From NCBI GenBank assembly GCA_011525185.1, contig WTIQ01000240.1, positions 1 to 33,846 of the forward strand: DNA of 33,846 nucleotides, read 5' to 3'. The DNA is from Paracoccaceae bacterium (GTDB taxonomy: Bacteria; Pseudomonadota; Alphaproteobacteria; Rhodobacterales; Rhodobacteraceae). Below, piece by piece: positions 15,087 through 23,215 of the stretch. The translations under genes and the position numbers were made by a program. Within the stretch, counting starts at the first letter, position 1; each line of letters opens with the position of its first letter. The notes under the pieces are model-generated. The model saw only the letters and a list, made by a program, of their open reading frames with translations. It was not told the DNA's origin and ran no database searches.

Positions 15087-16373
15087 ATGGATACGATTTT
15101 CGCCCTTGCGTCTTCTCCAGGAAAATCTGGTGTCGCCGTTGTCCGTGTGTCAGGCCCTAAGGCACCAGATTTAGGTCGTCAGCTGATTGGTGACTCACTA
15201 CGTCCTAGATATGCCCACTATGGAATTATTTGTGACGATGATGGACAACATATTGATGATGCGCTGATACTTTTTTTCGAAGGTCCCAAGAGTTTTACAG
15301 GCGAAGATGTCTTAGAGCTGCAAATCCATGGATCTATAGCCGTGGTATCAGCGGTATTAGCTTTTCTTGGTGCTAAAAAAGGACTTCGTCATGCAGAACC
15401 CGGTGAGTTTACACGACGGGCATTAGAAAATAATAAGCTTGATTTAAGTCAGGTCGAGGCTCTTTCTGATTTGGTGGAAGCGGAGACAGAAGGTCAAAGG
15501 CTTCAGGCACAGCGTGTTTTAAAGGGCGGACTGCGCGATAGGTGTGAGGGCTGGCGAACGCAGCTTATTCGGGCGGTGTCATTGCTCGAAGTATCCATTG
15601 ACTTTGCGGATGAGGACGTTCCAGAGGACGTCACGCCAGAGGTTATCGAGATTTTAGCCGTTGTATCATCATCGTTTGATCAAGAGCTCTCTAAGTCGGC
15701 TGGCGCGGAGCGAGTGAGAACGGGTTATGATGTGGCTATATTAGGAGCCCCCAACGTGGGTAAGTCGAGCCTTTTGAATTATCTGGTAGGTCGAGATGCG
15801 GCGATCACTTCTAAAATTGCTGGAACAACGAGGGATATTATAGAAGTCCAAATGGATTTATCAGGACTCCCCGTGACGTTCGTAGATACCGCTGGAGTTC
15901 GTGAGACAAGCGATGAGATCGAAAGAGAAGGAATAAAAAGGGCGATCATGCGTGCAGAGGAGGCGGACATTGCGCTCTTTCTTTCATTGGAGGGCGACCT
16001 GCCTGATGGTCTGGATGATATGCCAAATAGTTATATTATTCTAACGAAAGGAGATATAACGGGGCGCGATGAGGCTATTTCGGTAAAAACAGGAGCGGGA
16101 ATTGACAATCTGATTGATAAAGTGGTGACGGTATTGTCGGAAAAATTTCCCTCGAGCGGCGTCTTAATTCGGCAAAGGCATTTAGGTGCTGTTAGTCTGG
16201 CGCGAGATAGCGTAAATTGTGCATTGAATATGCTTCAGGATGAATCAGCTGTTTTTGAATTGGCGTCAGAGGAATTGCGGCGCGCCCTGCACCAACTAGA
16301 AATGCTTGTCGGTAGGGTGGATGTGGAGAACATACTGGATGAAATCTTTAGTAGCTTTTGCCTTGGTAAATAA
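15087..16373 (+). CDS. mnmE: tRNA uridine-5-carboxymethylaminomethyl(34) synthesis GTPase MnmE
   Basis: MnmE, with MnmG, installs the (carboxymethyl)aminomethyl group on wobble uridine 34 of several tRNAs. The 428-aa protein has the N-terminal formyl-THF-binding domain (MDTIFALASSPGKSGVAVVR, FTGEDVLELQIHGS, HAEPGEFTRRAL). The central helical domain carries an inserted G domain with G1 GAPNVGKSS (about 219-227), G2 GTTRDI, G3 DTAGVRET and G4 TKGD, a variant of NKxD. The protein ends in the invariant FCLGK with the catalytic cysteine. The ATG at 15087 follows GGAGTAGGGG. The stop codon at 16371 runs directly into the mnmG ribosome site. Confidence 0.97.
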   Translation: MDTIFALASSPGKSGVAVVRVSGPKAPDLGRQLIGDSLRPRYAHYGIICDDDGQHIDDALILFFEGPKSFTGEDVLELQIHGSIAVVSAVLAFLGAKKGLRHAEPGEFTRRALENNKLDLSQVEALSDLVEAETEGQRLQAQRVLKGGLRDRCEGWRTQLIRAVSLLEVSIDFADEDVPEDVTPEVIEILAVVSSSFDQELSKSAGAERVRTGYDVAILGAPNVGKSSLLNYLVGRDAAITSKIAGTTRDIIEVQMDLSGLPVTFVDTAGVRETSDEIEREGIKRAIMRAEEADIALFLSLEGDLPDGLDDMPNSYIILTKGDITGRDEAISVKTGAGIDNLIDKVVTVLSEKFPSSGVLIRQRHLGAVSLARDSVNCALNMLQDESAVFELASEELRRALHQLEMLVGRVDVENILDEIFSSFCLGK

Positions 16374-16376
16374 GGA
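16372..16376 (+). promoter_or_regulatory. mnmG ribosome-binding site that favours the GTG start
   Basis: AAGGA overlaps the mnmE stop codon. It lies nine bases before GTG 16386 but touches the alternative TTG at 16377, which is too close to be used with it. The left arm of the parS palindrome lies between this site and the GTG. Confidence 0.6.
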
Positions 16377-16377
16377 T

Positions 16378-16393
16378 TGTTTCACGTGAAACA
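16378..16393. promoter_or_regulatory. parS: parS centromere site 1
   Basis: TGTTTCACGTGAAACA is a perfect 16-bp palindrome identical to the universal bacterial parS consensus bound by ParB/Spo0J. It spans the mnmE-mnmG junction and the mnmG start codon, 3.1 kb from the right edge of the putative oriC and 3.3 kb upstream of parB. Confidence 0.97.
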
Positions 16394-18257
16394 TTTTGAT
16401 GTGATAGTTATTGGTGGTGGCCACGCGGGCTGCGAAGCTGCTGCGGCGTCTGCGCGGTTGAGTGCGCGTACAGCTCTTCTCACCTTTAACAAGGACGACT
16501 TAGGCACAATGTCGTGTAACCCGGCTATCGGCGGGCTTGGTAAAGGCCATCTCGTGCGTGAAATTGATGCGCTTGATGGTATAATGGCAAAAGCCGCCGA
16601 CTACGCAGGTATCCAATTTCGCCTACTTAATCGTAGAAAGGGACCAGCGGTGCAGGGGCCGCGTGCGCAATCCGATCGCTCAAGATACCGTCACGCTATT
16701 CAAAACCTTTTAAGCTCTTACAAAGATCTAGAGATTATCTTTGGAGAGGTGGTAGATTTCTTCGGCTCCGACGACGAGGTTTTGGGAGTCGTACTCTCCG
16801 ATGGATCCGTAATACAATCCAAAAAAGTCATTTTAACCACGGGCACGTTTCTGAACGGCGTAATTCACATAGGTGATAAATCTGAATCAGGTGGGCGCAT
16901 GGGCGCGCAGGCATCCAGTTTGCTGGCAAATAAAATTTATGGGTACGATCTCCCTATGGGCAGGCTTAAAACGGGGACGCCGCCGCGCTTGGATGGCCAG
17001 ACAATCAACTGGGAGCAGTTGGAAGAACAGCCAGGCGATGACGAGCCAACGTTTTTTTCATCTTTAACCAAGGCGCTGAGCTGTGAGCAAGTATCCTGCG
17101 GCATAACCCATACGAACGCACGCACGCATGAGATTATTCGAGCCAATCTCTCTAGATCTGCCATGTATGGGGGGCATATAGAGGGCATCGGCCCCCGCTA
17201 TTGTCCCTCTATAGAGGATAAGATCACAAGATTTGCTGATAAAAATGCGCATCAGATTTTTTTGGAGCCAGAGGGCCTAAATACGTCGGTTATCTATCCA
17301 AACGGTATTTCGACATCTTTACCGCAGGATGTTCAGGATGATTATGTTCGTTCAATATATGGGCTTGAGAATGCAAAAATAACGCAACCAGGTTATGCAA
17401 TTGAATATGATTACGTTGATCCTCGCTGTCTTGATAGCGATCTGTCTGTGAGATCTGTCAAAAACCTTTATTTTGCGGGTCAAATTAACGGCACTACTGG
17501 TTATACGGAAACGGCCGCACAGGGTTTGGTGGCGGGCCTGAGTGCGGCATTGTCCTGCTCCGGCAAAGATCCCGTCGTGTTTTCTCGACGAAACAGCTAC
17601 ATTGGTGTTATGATCGACGATCTGGTGACACGTGGTGTCCAAGAGCCCTATAGAATGTTTACGTCACGCGCCGAATATCGTCTGTCATTGCGAGCGGATA
17701 ACGCAGACCAGCGCCTGTCTCCAATTGGTAAGGAAATTGGGTGTATTTCAAATGAGCGTTGGGAAGCGTTTTCTAATAAAATGGACAAAATCGAAGTGCT
17801 TCGTAACGATTTACGCTCAAGCTCTTTTTCACCAAACGAGTTAAACGCGCAGGGGATTAATGTGGCGGCTGACGGGAATAGGCGATCGCTATACCAGGTG
17901 TTGTCGTTCCCCAAAGTCGGTTTTCTGGATCTTGTTGGGCTGGATAAAAGGCTGGAGCACGCAGAACCAGAGATTTATCGGCAGGTTGAGCGTGATGCCC
18001 TTTATGCGAATTATATTGAGCGGCAGGAAAAGGATGCCGAGAGACTTAAGAAAGACGAAGCAATCGCTATTCCAAAAGACTTTTCTTATGAAAAGATAGA
18101 GGGCCTTTCGGCAGAGCTTGCTGCTAAACTGAACTTGATTAAGCCCGAAAACATAGGACAGGCACAACGCATCGACGGAATGACTCCCGCTGCCATTCTT
18201 GTTATATTGGCCGGTCTTAAGGTAATTGAGCGTAATGCGCGGGCTGGAAATGCCTGA
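16386..18257 (+). CDS. mnmG: tRNA uridine-5-carboxymethylaminomethyl(34) synthesis enzyme MnmG
   Basis: MnmG (GidA) is the FAD- and NADH-dependent partner of MnmE in wobble-uridine modification. The protein of about 623 aa has the N-terminal FAD dinucleotide fold VIVIGGGHAGCEAAAASARL, then TMSCNPAIGGLGKGHLVREI, GPAVQGPRAQSDR, VILTTGTFLNG, TGTPPRLDG, FAGQINGTTGYTEAAAQG-like FAD contacts (here TGYTETAAQG) and the C-terminal helical domain (SRAEYRLSLRADNADQRL). The frame extends upstream to TTG 16377 (reading MFHVKH), but the AAGGA at 16372-16376 is well placed only for the GTG at 16386, which I take as start. The parS palindrome therefore covers the initiation site. The last eight bases overlap rsmG. 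Confidence 0.95.
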   Translation: MKHFDVIVIGGGHAGCEAAAASARLSARTALLTFNKDDLGTMSCNPAIGGLGKGHLVREIDALDGIMAKAADYAGIQFRLLNRRKGPAVQGPRAQSDRSRYRHAIQNLLSSYKDLEIIFGEVVDFFGSDDEVLGVVLSDGSVIQSKKVILTTGTFLNGVIHIGDKSESGGRMGAQASSLLANKIYGYDLPMGRLKTGTPPRLDGQTINWEQLEEQPGDDEPTFFSSLTKALSCEQVSCGITHTNARTHEIIRANLSRSAMYGGHIEGIGPRYCPSIEDKITRFADKNAHQIFLEPEGLNTSVIYPNGISTSLPQDVQDDYVRSIYGLENAKITQPGYAIEYDYVDPRCLDSDLSVRSVKNLYFAGQINGTTGYTETAAQGLVAGLSAALSCSGKDPVVFSRRNSYIGVMIDDLVTRGVQEPYRMFTSRAEYRLSLRADNADQRLSPIGKEIGCISNERWEAFSNKMDKIEVLRNDLRSSSFSPNELNAQGINVAADGNRRSLYQVLSFPKVGFLDLVGLDKRLEHAEPEIYRQVERDALYANYIERQEKDAERLKKDEAIAIPKDFSYEKIEGLSAELAAKLNLIKPENIGQAQRIDGMTPAAILVILAGLKVIERNARAGNA

Positions 18258-18864
18258 GCTTTTGCCTGGACTAGATGTTTCACGTGAAACAATTTCTGCG
18301 CTCGAAGAATACGCTGCCCTACTTGCAAAATGGTCATCAAAAATAAATTTGGTTTCTAAATCAGATCGCAAGCAACTATGGGATCGCCATATTATGGATT
18401 CTGCGCAAATAATCCAAAATATTGGCGACACGTTTGAAAATTGGGTTGATCTGGGCAGCGGGGGCGGCTTGCCAGGTTTGGTGGTCTCAATCTTATCTAG
18501 AGAACTGTGTCCCGCACGAAAGATGATCTTAATAGAAAGCGACCAAAGAAAAGCGGTTTTTTTGCGCACCGCTATCCGACACCTCAACCTAAGTGCAACG
18601 GTCGACTCACGGAGAATCGAAGAGCATCAAAACAACGAGTATGGCGTAGTTTCAGCGCGCGCTTTGGCACCCCTTGAAAAATTAATAAGCTATAGTGATC
18701 CCCTTGTCGCAAAAGATGGGTATTGTTTATTCATGAAGGGGAGAAGCTGGGAAAAAGAAGTGTCAAATGCACAAAAAGAATGGAAATTTCACCTTGAAGC
18801 CATTAAAAGTAAAACCTCTGAACAAGCGGTTATACTGAAGATAGGGGATATAAGTCGTGCATGA
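18250..18864 (+). CDS. rsmG: 16S rRNA (guanine(527)-N7)-methyltransferase RsmG
   Basis: RsmG (GidB) methylates N7 of G527 in 16S rRNA with S-adenosylmethionine; loss gives low-level streptomycin resistance in other bacteria. The 204-aa protein shows the family opening (EEYAALLAKWSSKINLVS), LWDRHIMDSAQ, the SAM-binding VDLGSGGGLPGLV (about 67-79), LIESDQRKAVFLRTA and SARALAPLEKLI. ATG 18250 overlaps the mnmG stop; further upstream in-frame starts (18235 ATG, 18226 TTG) also exist and would overlap mnmG more. Residues 10-15 (DVSRET) are encoded by the second parS site, so the protein sequence here is constrained by ParB binding. The 3' end overlaps parA by eight bases. Confidence 0.95.
   Translation: MPELLPGLDVSRETISALEEYAALLAKWSSKINLVSKSDRKQLWDRHIMDSAQIIQNIGDTFENWVDLGSGGGLPGLVVSILSRELCPARKMILIESDQRKAVFLRTAIRHLNLSATVDSRRIEEHQNNEYGVVSARALAPLEKLISYSDPLVAKDGYCLFMKGRSWEKEVSNAQKEWKFHLEAIKSKTSEQAVILKIGDISRA
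18276..18291. promoter_or_regulatory. parS: parS centromere site 2
   Basis: A second exact copy of TGTTTCACGTGAAACA lies inside the rsmG coding region, read in frame as part of DVSRET. It is 1.9 kb from the first parS site and 1.4 kb upstream of parB. Two perfect copies of a 16-mer next to parAB make ParB binding close to certain. Confidence 0.97.
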
Positions 18865-19669
18865 CTCTTTTACCGAAAATGGGCCAAAGATCATTTCTAT
18901 TGCTAACCAAAAAGGAGGCGTGGGAAAAACCACGACAGCAATTAATTTAGCAGCGGCTCTCGGGGAAGTGGGCAAACGGGTCCTAATAGTCGACCTTGAT
19001 CCGCAGGGTAACTCGTCCACGGGTCTTGGCATATTACCTGATCAGCGGGAGTACACGACATTTGAATTACTGCTTGAGGGAACGCCGCTAGAAGACGTTA
19101 TTATGCAAACCGACATTGAAAATATTTCAATCATAACCGCCACGACAGATTTAAGTTCAGCAGATATAGAGCTTTATTCAAACGAGAAGCGGGTGTTTAT
19201 GTTGAAAAATGCGCTTGATCCAGAGAAATTACGCGCAAGAAACATTGACTTTATACTGATAGATTGCCCCCCGTCGCTGAACTTGCTGACAATAAATGCA
19301 ATGGTTGCGTCTCATTCCGTATTGATACCGCTGCAAAGTGAGTTTTTTGCCCTTGAGGGGCTATCCCAGCTCATGCTGACAATTAGGGAAGTAAGGACAA
19401 CAGCCAATGAAAATTTGCGAATAGAAGGGGTGGTCTTGACCATGTTTGACGCCCGGAACAATCTTTCTTTATTGGTAGAAGAAGATGCGCGAGAGAACCT
19501 TGGTGATCTTGTTTATAAATCGATCATTCCGCGAAACGTCCGTGTGAGCGAGGCTCCATCACACTCCTTGCCAGTTGTGTCCTATGATCCAACCTCAAAA
19601 GGAGCGCAGGCTTATCGTCAGCTTGCAGCCGAATTTTTGAAAAACAACACATCGTTAACAGCAGCATAA
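18857..19669 (+). CDS. parA: Chromosome partitioning ATPase ParA
   Basis: ParA is the Walker-type ATPase that binds DNA non-specifically and moves ParB-parS complexes apart during chromosome segregation. The 270-aa product has the deviant Walker A KGGVGKTTT (about 19-27, with the signature first Lys), switch I VDLDPQGNSSTGLG (about 45-58), Walker B LIDCPPSLNLLTINA and the C-terminal PRNVRVSEAPSHSLPV. The short N-terminus places it with chromosomal (type Ia-like, Soj) ParAs lacking a DNA-binding HTH extension. Translation starts at GTG 18857, eight bases after AGGGGA and overlapping the rsmG stop. parB follows after 11 bases. Confidence 0.97.
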   Translation: MHDSFTENGPKIISIANQKGGVGKTTTAINLAAALGEVGKRVLIVDLDPQGNSSTGLGILPDQREYTTFELLLEGTPLEDVIMQTDIENISIITATTDLSSADIELYSNEKRVFMLKNALDPEKLRARNIDFILIDCPPSLNLLTINAMVASHSVLIPLQSEFFALEGLSQLMLTIREVRTTANENLRIEGVVLTMFDARNNLSLLVEEDARENLGDLVYKSIIPRNVRVSEAPSHSLPVVSYDPTSKGAQAYRQLAAEFLKNNTSLTAA

Positions 19670-19680
19670 AGGGTAAAGTA

Positions 19681-20604
19681 GTGTCTTCTAAAAGAGCAAA
19701 GGGTTTGGGCCGCGGTCTTTCCGCATTAATGGCAGGTGTCGACACAGCTGCACAACCTAGGGAAGATAACGCGAGCCAAGGCCTTCCGATCGAGCTGGGC
19801 GAAAAATATGTACCCATCGAAAAAATATTTCCAAACCCCGAGCAACCGCGTCGTCGTTTTGCTGATGAAGATCTAGAGGATCTAGCGAATTCTATTAGGG
19901 CTAAGGGCGTCATACAGCCGCTTATTGTGCGCAAGCGCCCCAATGGCGAAGGCGAGTTTGAAATTGTTGCTGGCGAACGCCGCTGGCGTGCCTCTCAAAT
20001 GGCGCAGCTGCATGAGCTGCCTGTTATCGAGCGCGAATTTACAGATACAGAAGTGCTGGAAGTTGCGATCATTGAAAACATACAGCGATCTGATCTTAAC
20101 CCTGTGGAAGAGGCCTTTGGCTATCAGCAGCTCATGGATAAGTTTGGCCATACTCAAGAAAAGCTTGCCGAGGCGCTTGGTAAAAGCCGCAGTTATATAG
20201 CCAACCTCCTGCGGTTGCTTAATTTGCCAGATACAGTGCAGGATTATTTGAAGGAAGGAAAGTTGAGCATCGGGCACGCACGGGCGTTGATCACAACGGA
20301 TAATGCGACCTCTATTGCCCGCCAAGTTGTAGAGGGTGGCCTTTCTGTTCGAGAGACCGAAAAGCTTGTTAAGCGCCTTGCGCAGGGGAGCGAAAACAGT
20401 GACGCGACCCCCAAACAACGAGCGCCTAGCGCTGCTGACAAGGATGCCGATACCAAGGCGCTCGAGGGCGATTTGTCTGCGGCAATTGGAATGTCAGTTA
20501 GCGTGAACCATGATTCTAAAAATGAAAAAGGAACGGTTGTGATCAGTTATTCCAGCCTGGATCAGCTGGATGATATCTGTCGGATTATTAATTCAAACAA
20601 CTAA
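19681..20604 (+). CDS. parB: Chromosome partitioning protein ParB (parS-binding CTPase)
   Basis: ParB binds parS, loads and spreads as a CTP-dependent clamp, and stimulates ParA. The 307-aa protein has the N-terminal GLGRGLSALMAG (the short ParA-interacting motif), the CTP-binding ParB/Srx fold with NPEQPRRRF, GVIQPLIVR, VAGERRWRAS (about 96-105) and IIENIQRSDLNPVEEA, then a helix-turn-helix (QEKLAEALGKSRSYIANLLR) and LSIGHARALI. A poorly conserved linker and a C-terminal dimerisation domain complete it. The start is GTG 19681 after AAAGGGTAAAGTA. Both par genes use GTG. The stop is followed by a strong hairpin shared with hemW. Confidence 0.97.
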   Translation: MSSKRAKGLGRGLSALMAGVDTAAQPREDNASQGLPIELGEKYVPIEKIFPNPEQPRRRFADEDLEDLANSIRAKGVIQPLIVRKRPNGEGEFEIVAGERRWRASQMAQLHELPVIEREFTDTEVLEVAIIENIQRSDLNPVEEAFGYQQLMDKFGHTQEKLAEALGKSRSYIANLLRLLNLPDTVQDYLKEGKLSIGHARALITTDNATSIARQVVEGGLSVRETEKLVKRLAQGSENSDATPKQRAPSAADKDADTKALEGDLSAAIGMSVSVNHDSKNEKGTVVISYSSLDQLDDICRIINSNN

Positions 20605-20607
20605 AGC

Positions 20608-20631
20608 GAGGGGCAATCGCTATTGCCCCTC
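20608..20631. terminator. Shared hairpin between convergent parB and hemW
   Basis: A perfect 10-bp stem, GAGGGGCAAT/ATTGCCCCTC with a CGCT loop, begins four bases after the parB stop codon and includes the hemW stop codon (20620-20622). On the minus strand it is followed by CGCTTTAGTTGTTT, a loose T-rich tail; on the plus strand no T-run follows. It probably works as a bidirectional terminator, better for hemW than for parB. Confidence 0.6.
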
Positions 20632-21798
20632 CAGAATACTTAGGATTTGAGAGATTGTGTGATTTAAGACCATTCGGCCGCGCGCAGTCGTTTTCAGTCG
20701 CCCTTCGTCAATTATAGCAAGCTCCTGAATTTGTCCCGTTGCCAAAGCAGATACGTCAAGGTTTGGAAAAAACGTTTTAAGTCTCTTGAGGGAGATGCCC
20801 CTAGAAAGCCGTAGGCCCATGAGCAGAATCTCAGATGCTTGATCTGCGAGTGGGATTACAGAGCGGCTCACGTCATCCGAACCTTGAAGAACAGTCTCAA
20901 GCCAAGTGTTTGGTTGCAAAACTGTTTCAGTCGCAAAGCGCTGATTATTGTAACTAAGCCGACCATGCGCGCCTGGCCCAATTCCAGCATAGTCACCGCA
21001 ATTCCAATAAACCAGATTGTGCCTACATTCAGAGGCCGGCGTGGCATGATTAGACACTTCATAAGAGCTTAGCCCACAAGCCTCGCACAATTCTTGGGTG
21101 ATCTCGTATAGGTCGCATGCCAAGTCATCATCAGGCAGCCCCTTAAGCCGACCCGCCTTATAAAGATCGCCAAAGGCTGTCCCACTCTCAATTGTAAGTT
21201 GGTACAGAGACATATGGTCTAAACCCAAGCTAAGTGCTTGATTTAATTCATTTTTCCATTGGTCTAGCGTTTGATTCTGACGCGCATAAATGAGGTCAAA
21301 GCTTGTTTTGTCAAAGGTTTTTCGAGCAATTTCAAAGGCCTGCAAAGCTTCAGCCGCAGTATGAAGCCGGCCAAGGCGCTTTAGATCGGTATCGTTTAAG
21401 GATTGAATGCCCATGGAGAGCCTGTTGACGCCCGCAGCGCGAAAGCCTGAAAGCTTTTGAGATTCGACTGATGTAGGATTGGCCTCTAGGGTGATCTCGC
21501 ATTTATCTGAAACAGCCCAGTGTGAGGCAATTTTTTTAATGATGTCACCGACAAGGCTCGGTGACATGAGACTCGGCGTGCCACCGCCGAAAAAGATGCT
21601 GTTGACTTCACGCGGCCCTATGAGGTCTGCAGTACGGTCTATTTCTCGCATATAGGCTGATTGCCAAAGCGCCTCATCAATAGCCTTAGACACATGACTG
21701 TTAAAGTCACAGTAGGGGCATTTGGCGGCGCAGAAGGGCCAGTGCACATAGACGCCAAAGCCCCCATTCTTCCAATCCTCAGTCTCCGAAATGGTCAT
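20620..21798 (-). CDS. hemW: Radical SAM heme chaperone HemW (formerly annotated HemN-like)
   Basis: HemW is a radical SAM protein that binds heme and delivers it to target proteins. The 392-aa product has the N-terminal VYVHWPFCAAKCPYCDFNSH with the CxxxCxxC cluster ligands (Cys 23, 27, 30). It also has FFGGGTPSLM, ITLEANPTS, RLSMGIQSLND, FDLIYARQNQT and SLYQLTIESGTAF, and a C-terminal HemN_C domain (LLMGLRLSRGISL). It lacks the N-terminal extension typical of true coproporphyrinogen dehydrogenase HemN. The ATG at 21798 overlaps the end of rdgB by 20 bases; a longer in-frame start (21864) lies deep in rdgB and is unlikely. It is the third gene of rph-rdgB-hemW. Confidence 0.92.
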   Translation of the reverse strand: MTISETEDWKNGGFGVYVHWPFCAAKCPYCDFNSHVSKAIDEALWQSAYMREIDRTADLIGPREVNSIFFGGGTPSLMSPSLVGDIIKKIASHWAVSDKCEITLEANPTSVESQKLSGFRAAGVNRLSMGIQSLNDTDLKRLGRLHTAAEALQAFEIARKTFDKTSFDLIYARQNQTLDQWKNELNQALSLGLDHMSLYQLTIESGTAFGDLYKAGRLKGLPDDDLACDLYEITQELCEACGLSSYEVSNHATPASECRHNLVYWNCGDYAGIGPGAHGRLSYNNQRFATETVLQPNTWLETVLQGSDDVSRSVIPLADQASEILLMGLRLSRGISLKRLKTFFPNLDVSALATGQIQELAIIDEGRLKTTARGRMVLNHTISQILSILEGQ

Positions 21799-22396
21799 AG
21801 AGCTTATCAAAGGCCTTTGCGCGGTGGCTAATTTTGTTTTTCTCCCAGCGATCCATTTCACCAAAAGTCACGTCAAACCCGTCTGGTTGAAAAATCGGGT
21901 CATAGCCATGTCCAAGCTCGCCGCGCATGGGCCAAACGATTTGACCTGGCATTTCGCCAGCAAACACCAGATCATGACCATCTGGCCAAGCGAGGACAAG
22001 GGTACAACAAAACTGTGCGCGTCTTGGGTAGGGCGCGGATTTCTTTTCTAGTAGTTCATGGGCTTTTGTCATCGCCACCACAAAGTCGCGACCTTGGTCT
22101 GTTTCTGCCCAATCCGCAGTGTAGACGCCTGGTGCTCCATTGAGGGCATCAATTGCAATGCCGCTGTCATCTGCGAGAGAGGGTAGGCCGCTCGCTCGTG
22201 CTGCCGCGTGGGCCTTGATGCGGGCATTACCGACAAAGCTCGTCTCGGTTTCTTCTGGCTCTGGCAAGCCAAGCTCTTTGGCGCTTGTAAGCGATAGGTT
22301 GTATCGCTTTAACAGATCTGCGCACTCTTCGAGCTTGCCTTGATTGTGTGTGGCAATGACAAGGGTCTGGCGGCGTATATCCCGCGTTACTGACAT
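21779..22396 (-). CDS. rdgB: XTP/dITP diphosphatase (non-canonical purine NTP pyrophosphatase)
   Basis: RdgB hydrolyses dITP, ITP and XTP to monophosphates, keeping deaminated purines out of DNA. The 205-aa protein has the Ham1/RdgB signature VIATHNQGKLEECADLL (about 13-29), SFVGNARIKAHAAARASGLP, the catalytic LADDSGIAIDALNGAPGVYT, QFCCTLVLAWPDG, GELGHGYDPIFQPDG and KNKISHRAKAFDKL near the C-terminus. Its ATG overlaps the rph 3' end by ten bases, and it is followed by hemW. The rph-rdgB-hemW order is common in alphaproteobacteria. Confidence 0.96.
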   Translation of the reverse strand: MSVTRDIRRQTLVIATHNQGKLEECADLLKRYNLSLTSAKELGLPEPEETETSFVGNARIKAHAAARASGLPSLADDSGIAIDALNGAPGVYTADWAETDQGRDFVVAMTKAHELLEKKSAPYPRRAQFCCTLVLAWPDGHDLVFAGEMPGQIVWPMRGELGHGYDPIFQPDGFDVTFGEMDRWEKNKISHRAKAFDKLYDHFGD

Positions 22397-23100
22397 GCGG
22401 CTGTTTGTGCTGCGACCAGCTCTGCAACACCCTTGTTTGCTAATGCCATGAGCTCGCTCATTTGTGCGGACGAAAATGTAGAGCCTTCTGCGCTCATCTG
22501 TATTTCAATAAGATCGCCAGCGCCTGTCATCACAAAATTTCCATCAACGCCTGCATCGCTGTCTTCTGGATAATCCAGATCAAGCACGGGCTGACCTGCA
22601 TAAATGCCACAGCTCACTGCAGCCACTGGTGATATAAGAGGATCAGAAATGACATCCCCGCTCTTGATGAGAGCATTGACTGCCAAACGAAGAGCGACCC
22701 AACCACCAGTAATTGAGGCGCACCGCGTGCCGCCATCCGCCTGAATCACGTCACAGTCGACGGTGATTTGTCTTTCGCCAAGTGCGACACGATCCACACC
22801 AGCGCGCAAGGCCCGGCCAATCAGCCGTTGAATCTCAACGGTGCGGCCGCCTTGTTTGCCCGAAGCTGCTTCACGACGCATGCGCGACCCAGTAGAGCGC
22901 GGCAACATCCCGTATTCTGCGGTAACCCAGCCAAGACCAGAGCCCTTGATAAAGGGCGGAACGCGTTCTTCGATACTGGCCGTGCATAAGACGTGCGTAT
23001 CTCCGACACGGATCATACAGGACCCCTCGGCATGTTTTGTCACATTTGTCTCAATCGAGATAGCGCGCATCTCGTCTAAGGCTCTGCCAGATGGTCTCAT
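22387..23100 (-). CDS. rph: Ribonuclease PH
   Basis: RNase PH is a phosphorolytic 3'-5' exoribonuclease that trims tRNA precursors. The 237-aa length is typical. Motifs: MRPSGRALDEMRAISIETNV at the N-terminus, GSCMIRVGDTHVLCTASIEE, GWVTAEYGMLPRSTGSRMRR, GRTVEIQRLIGRALRAGVD, VDCDVIQADGGTRCASITGG, and DLDYPEDSDAGVDGNFVMTG. The start at 23100 is preferred over an in-frame ATG at 23130 because AAGGAGCAAAC precedes it and homologues begin MRPSGR. It diverges from hrcA; the 115 bases between them carry both promoters. Confidence 0.97.
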   Translation of the reverse strand: MRPSGRALDEMRAISIETNVTKHAEGSCMIRVGDTHVLCTASIEERVPPFIKGSGLGWVTAEYGMLPRSTGSRMRREAASGKQGGRTVEIQRLIGRALRAGVDRVALGERQITVDCDVIQADGGTRCASITGGWVALRLAVNALIKSGDVISDPLISPVAAVSCGIYAGQPVLDLDYPEDSDAGVDGNFVMTGAGDLIEIQMSAEGSTFSSAQMSELMALANKGVAELVAAQTAACQ

Positions 23101-23163
23101 GTTTGCTCCTTGCTTAAAATTTGTGCACACTTACATCTGCAACCCCAGAGGAAGCAAGGGTGA

Positions 23164-23191
23164 TTGACCTTTTCTCATTATGGATTTTAAT
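23164..23191 (+). promoter_or_regulatory. Candidate sigma70 promoter of hrcA-grpE
   Basis: TTGACC (5/6 to the -35 consensus) and TTTAAT (5/6 to -10) are 16 bases apart, 25 bases before the hrcA start codon. No CIRCE element (TTAGCACTC-N9-GAGTGCTAA) is visible here, and no clear heat-shock sigma32 pair. Confidence 0.5.
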
Positions 23192-23215
23192 ATCTCTCGT
23201 CTATGAGGCGTGCAG

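Noticed and set aside
16377..16385. TTG at 16377 as the mnmG start (MFHVKH...)
   Set aside because: The only ribosome site, AAGGA at 16372-16376, directly abuts this TTG but is nine bases from the GTG at 16386. Kept as the alternative start.
23101..23215. CIRCE operator or sigma32 promoter upstream of hrcA
   Set aside because: No TTAGCACTC/GAGTGCTAA inverted repeat or convincing heat-shock hexamers are present; only a sigma70-like pair is visible.
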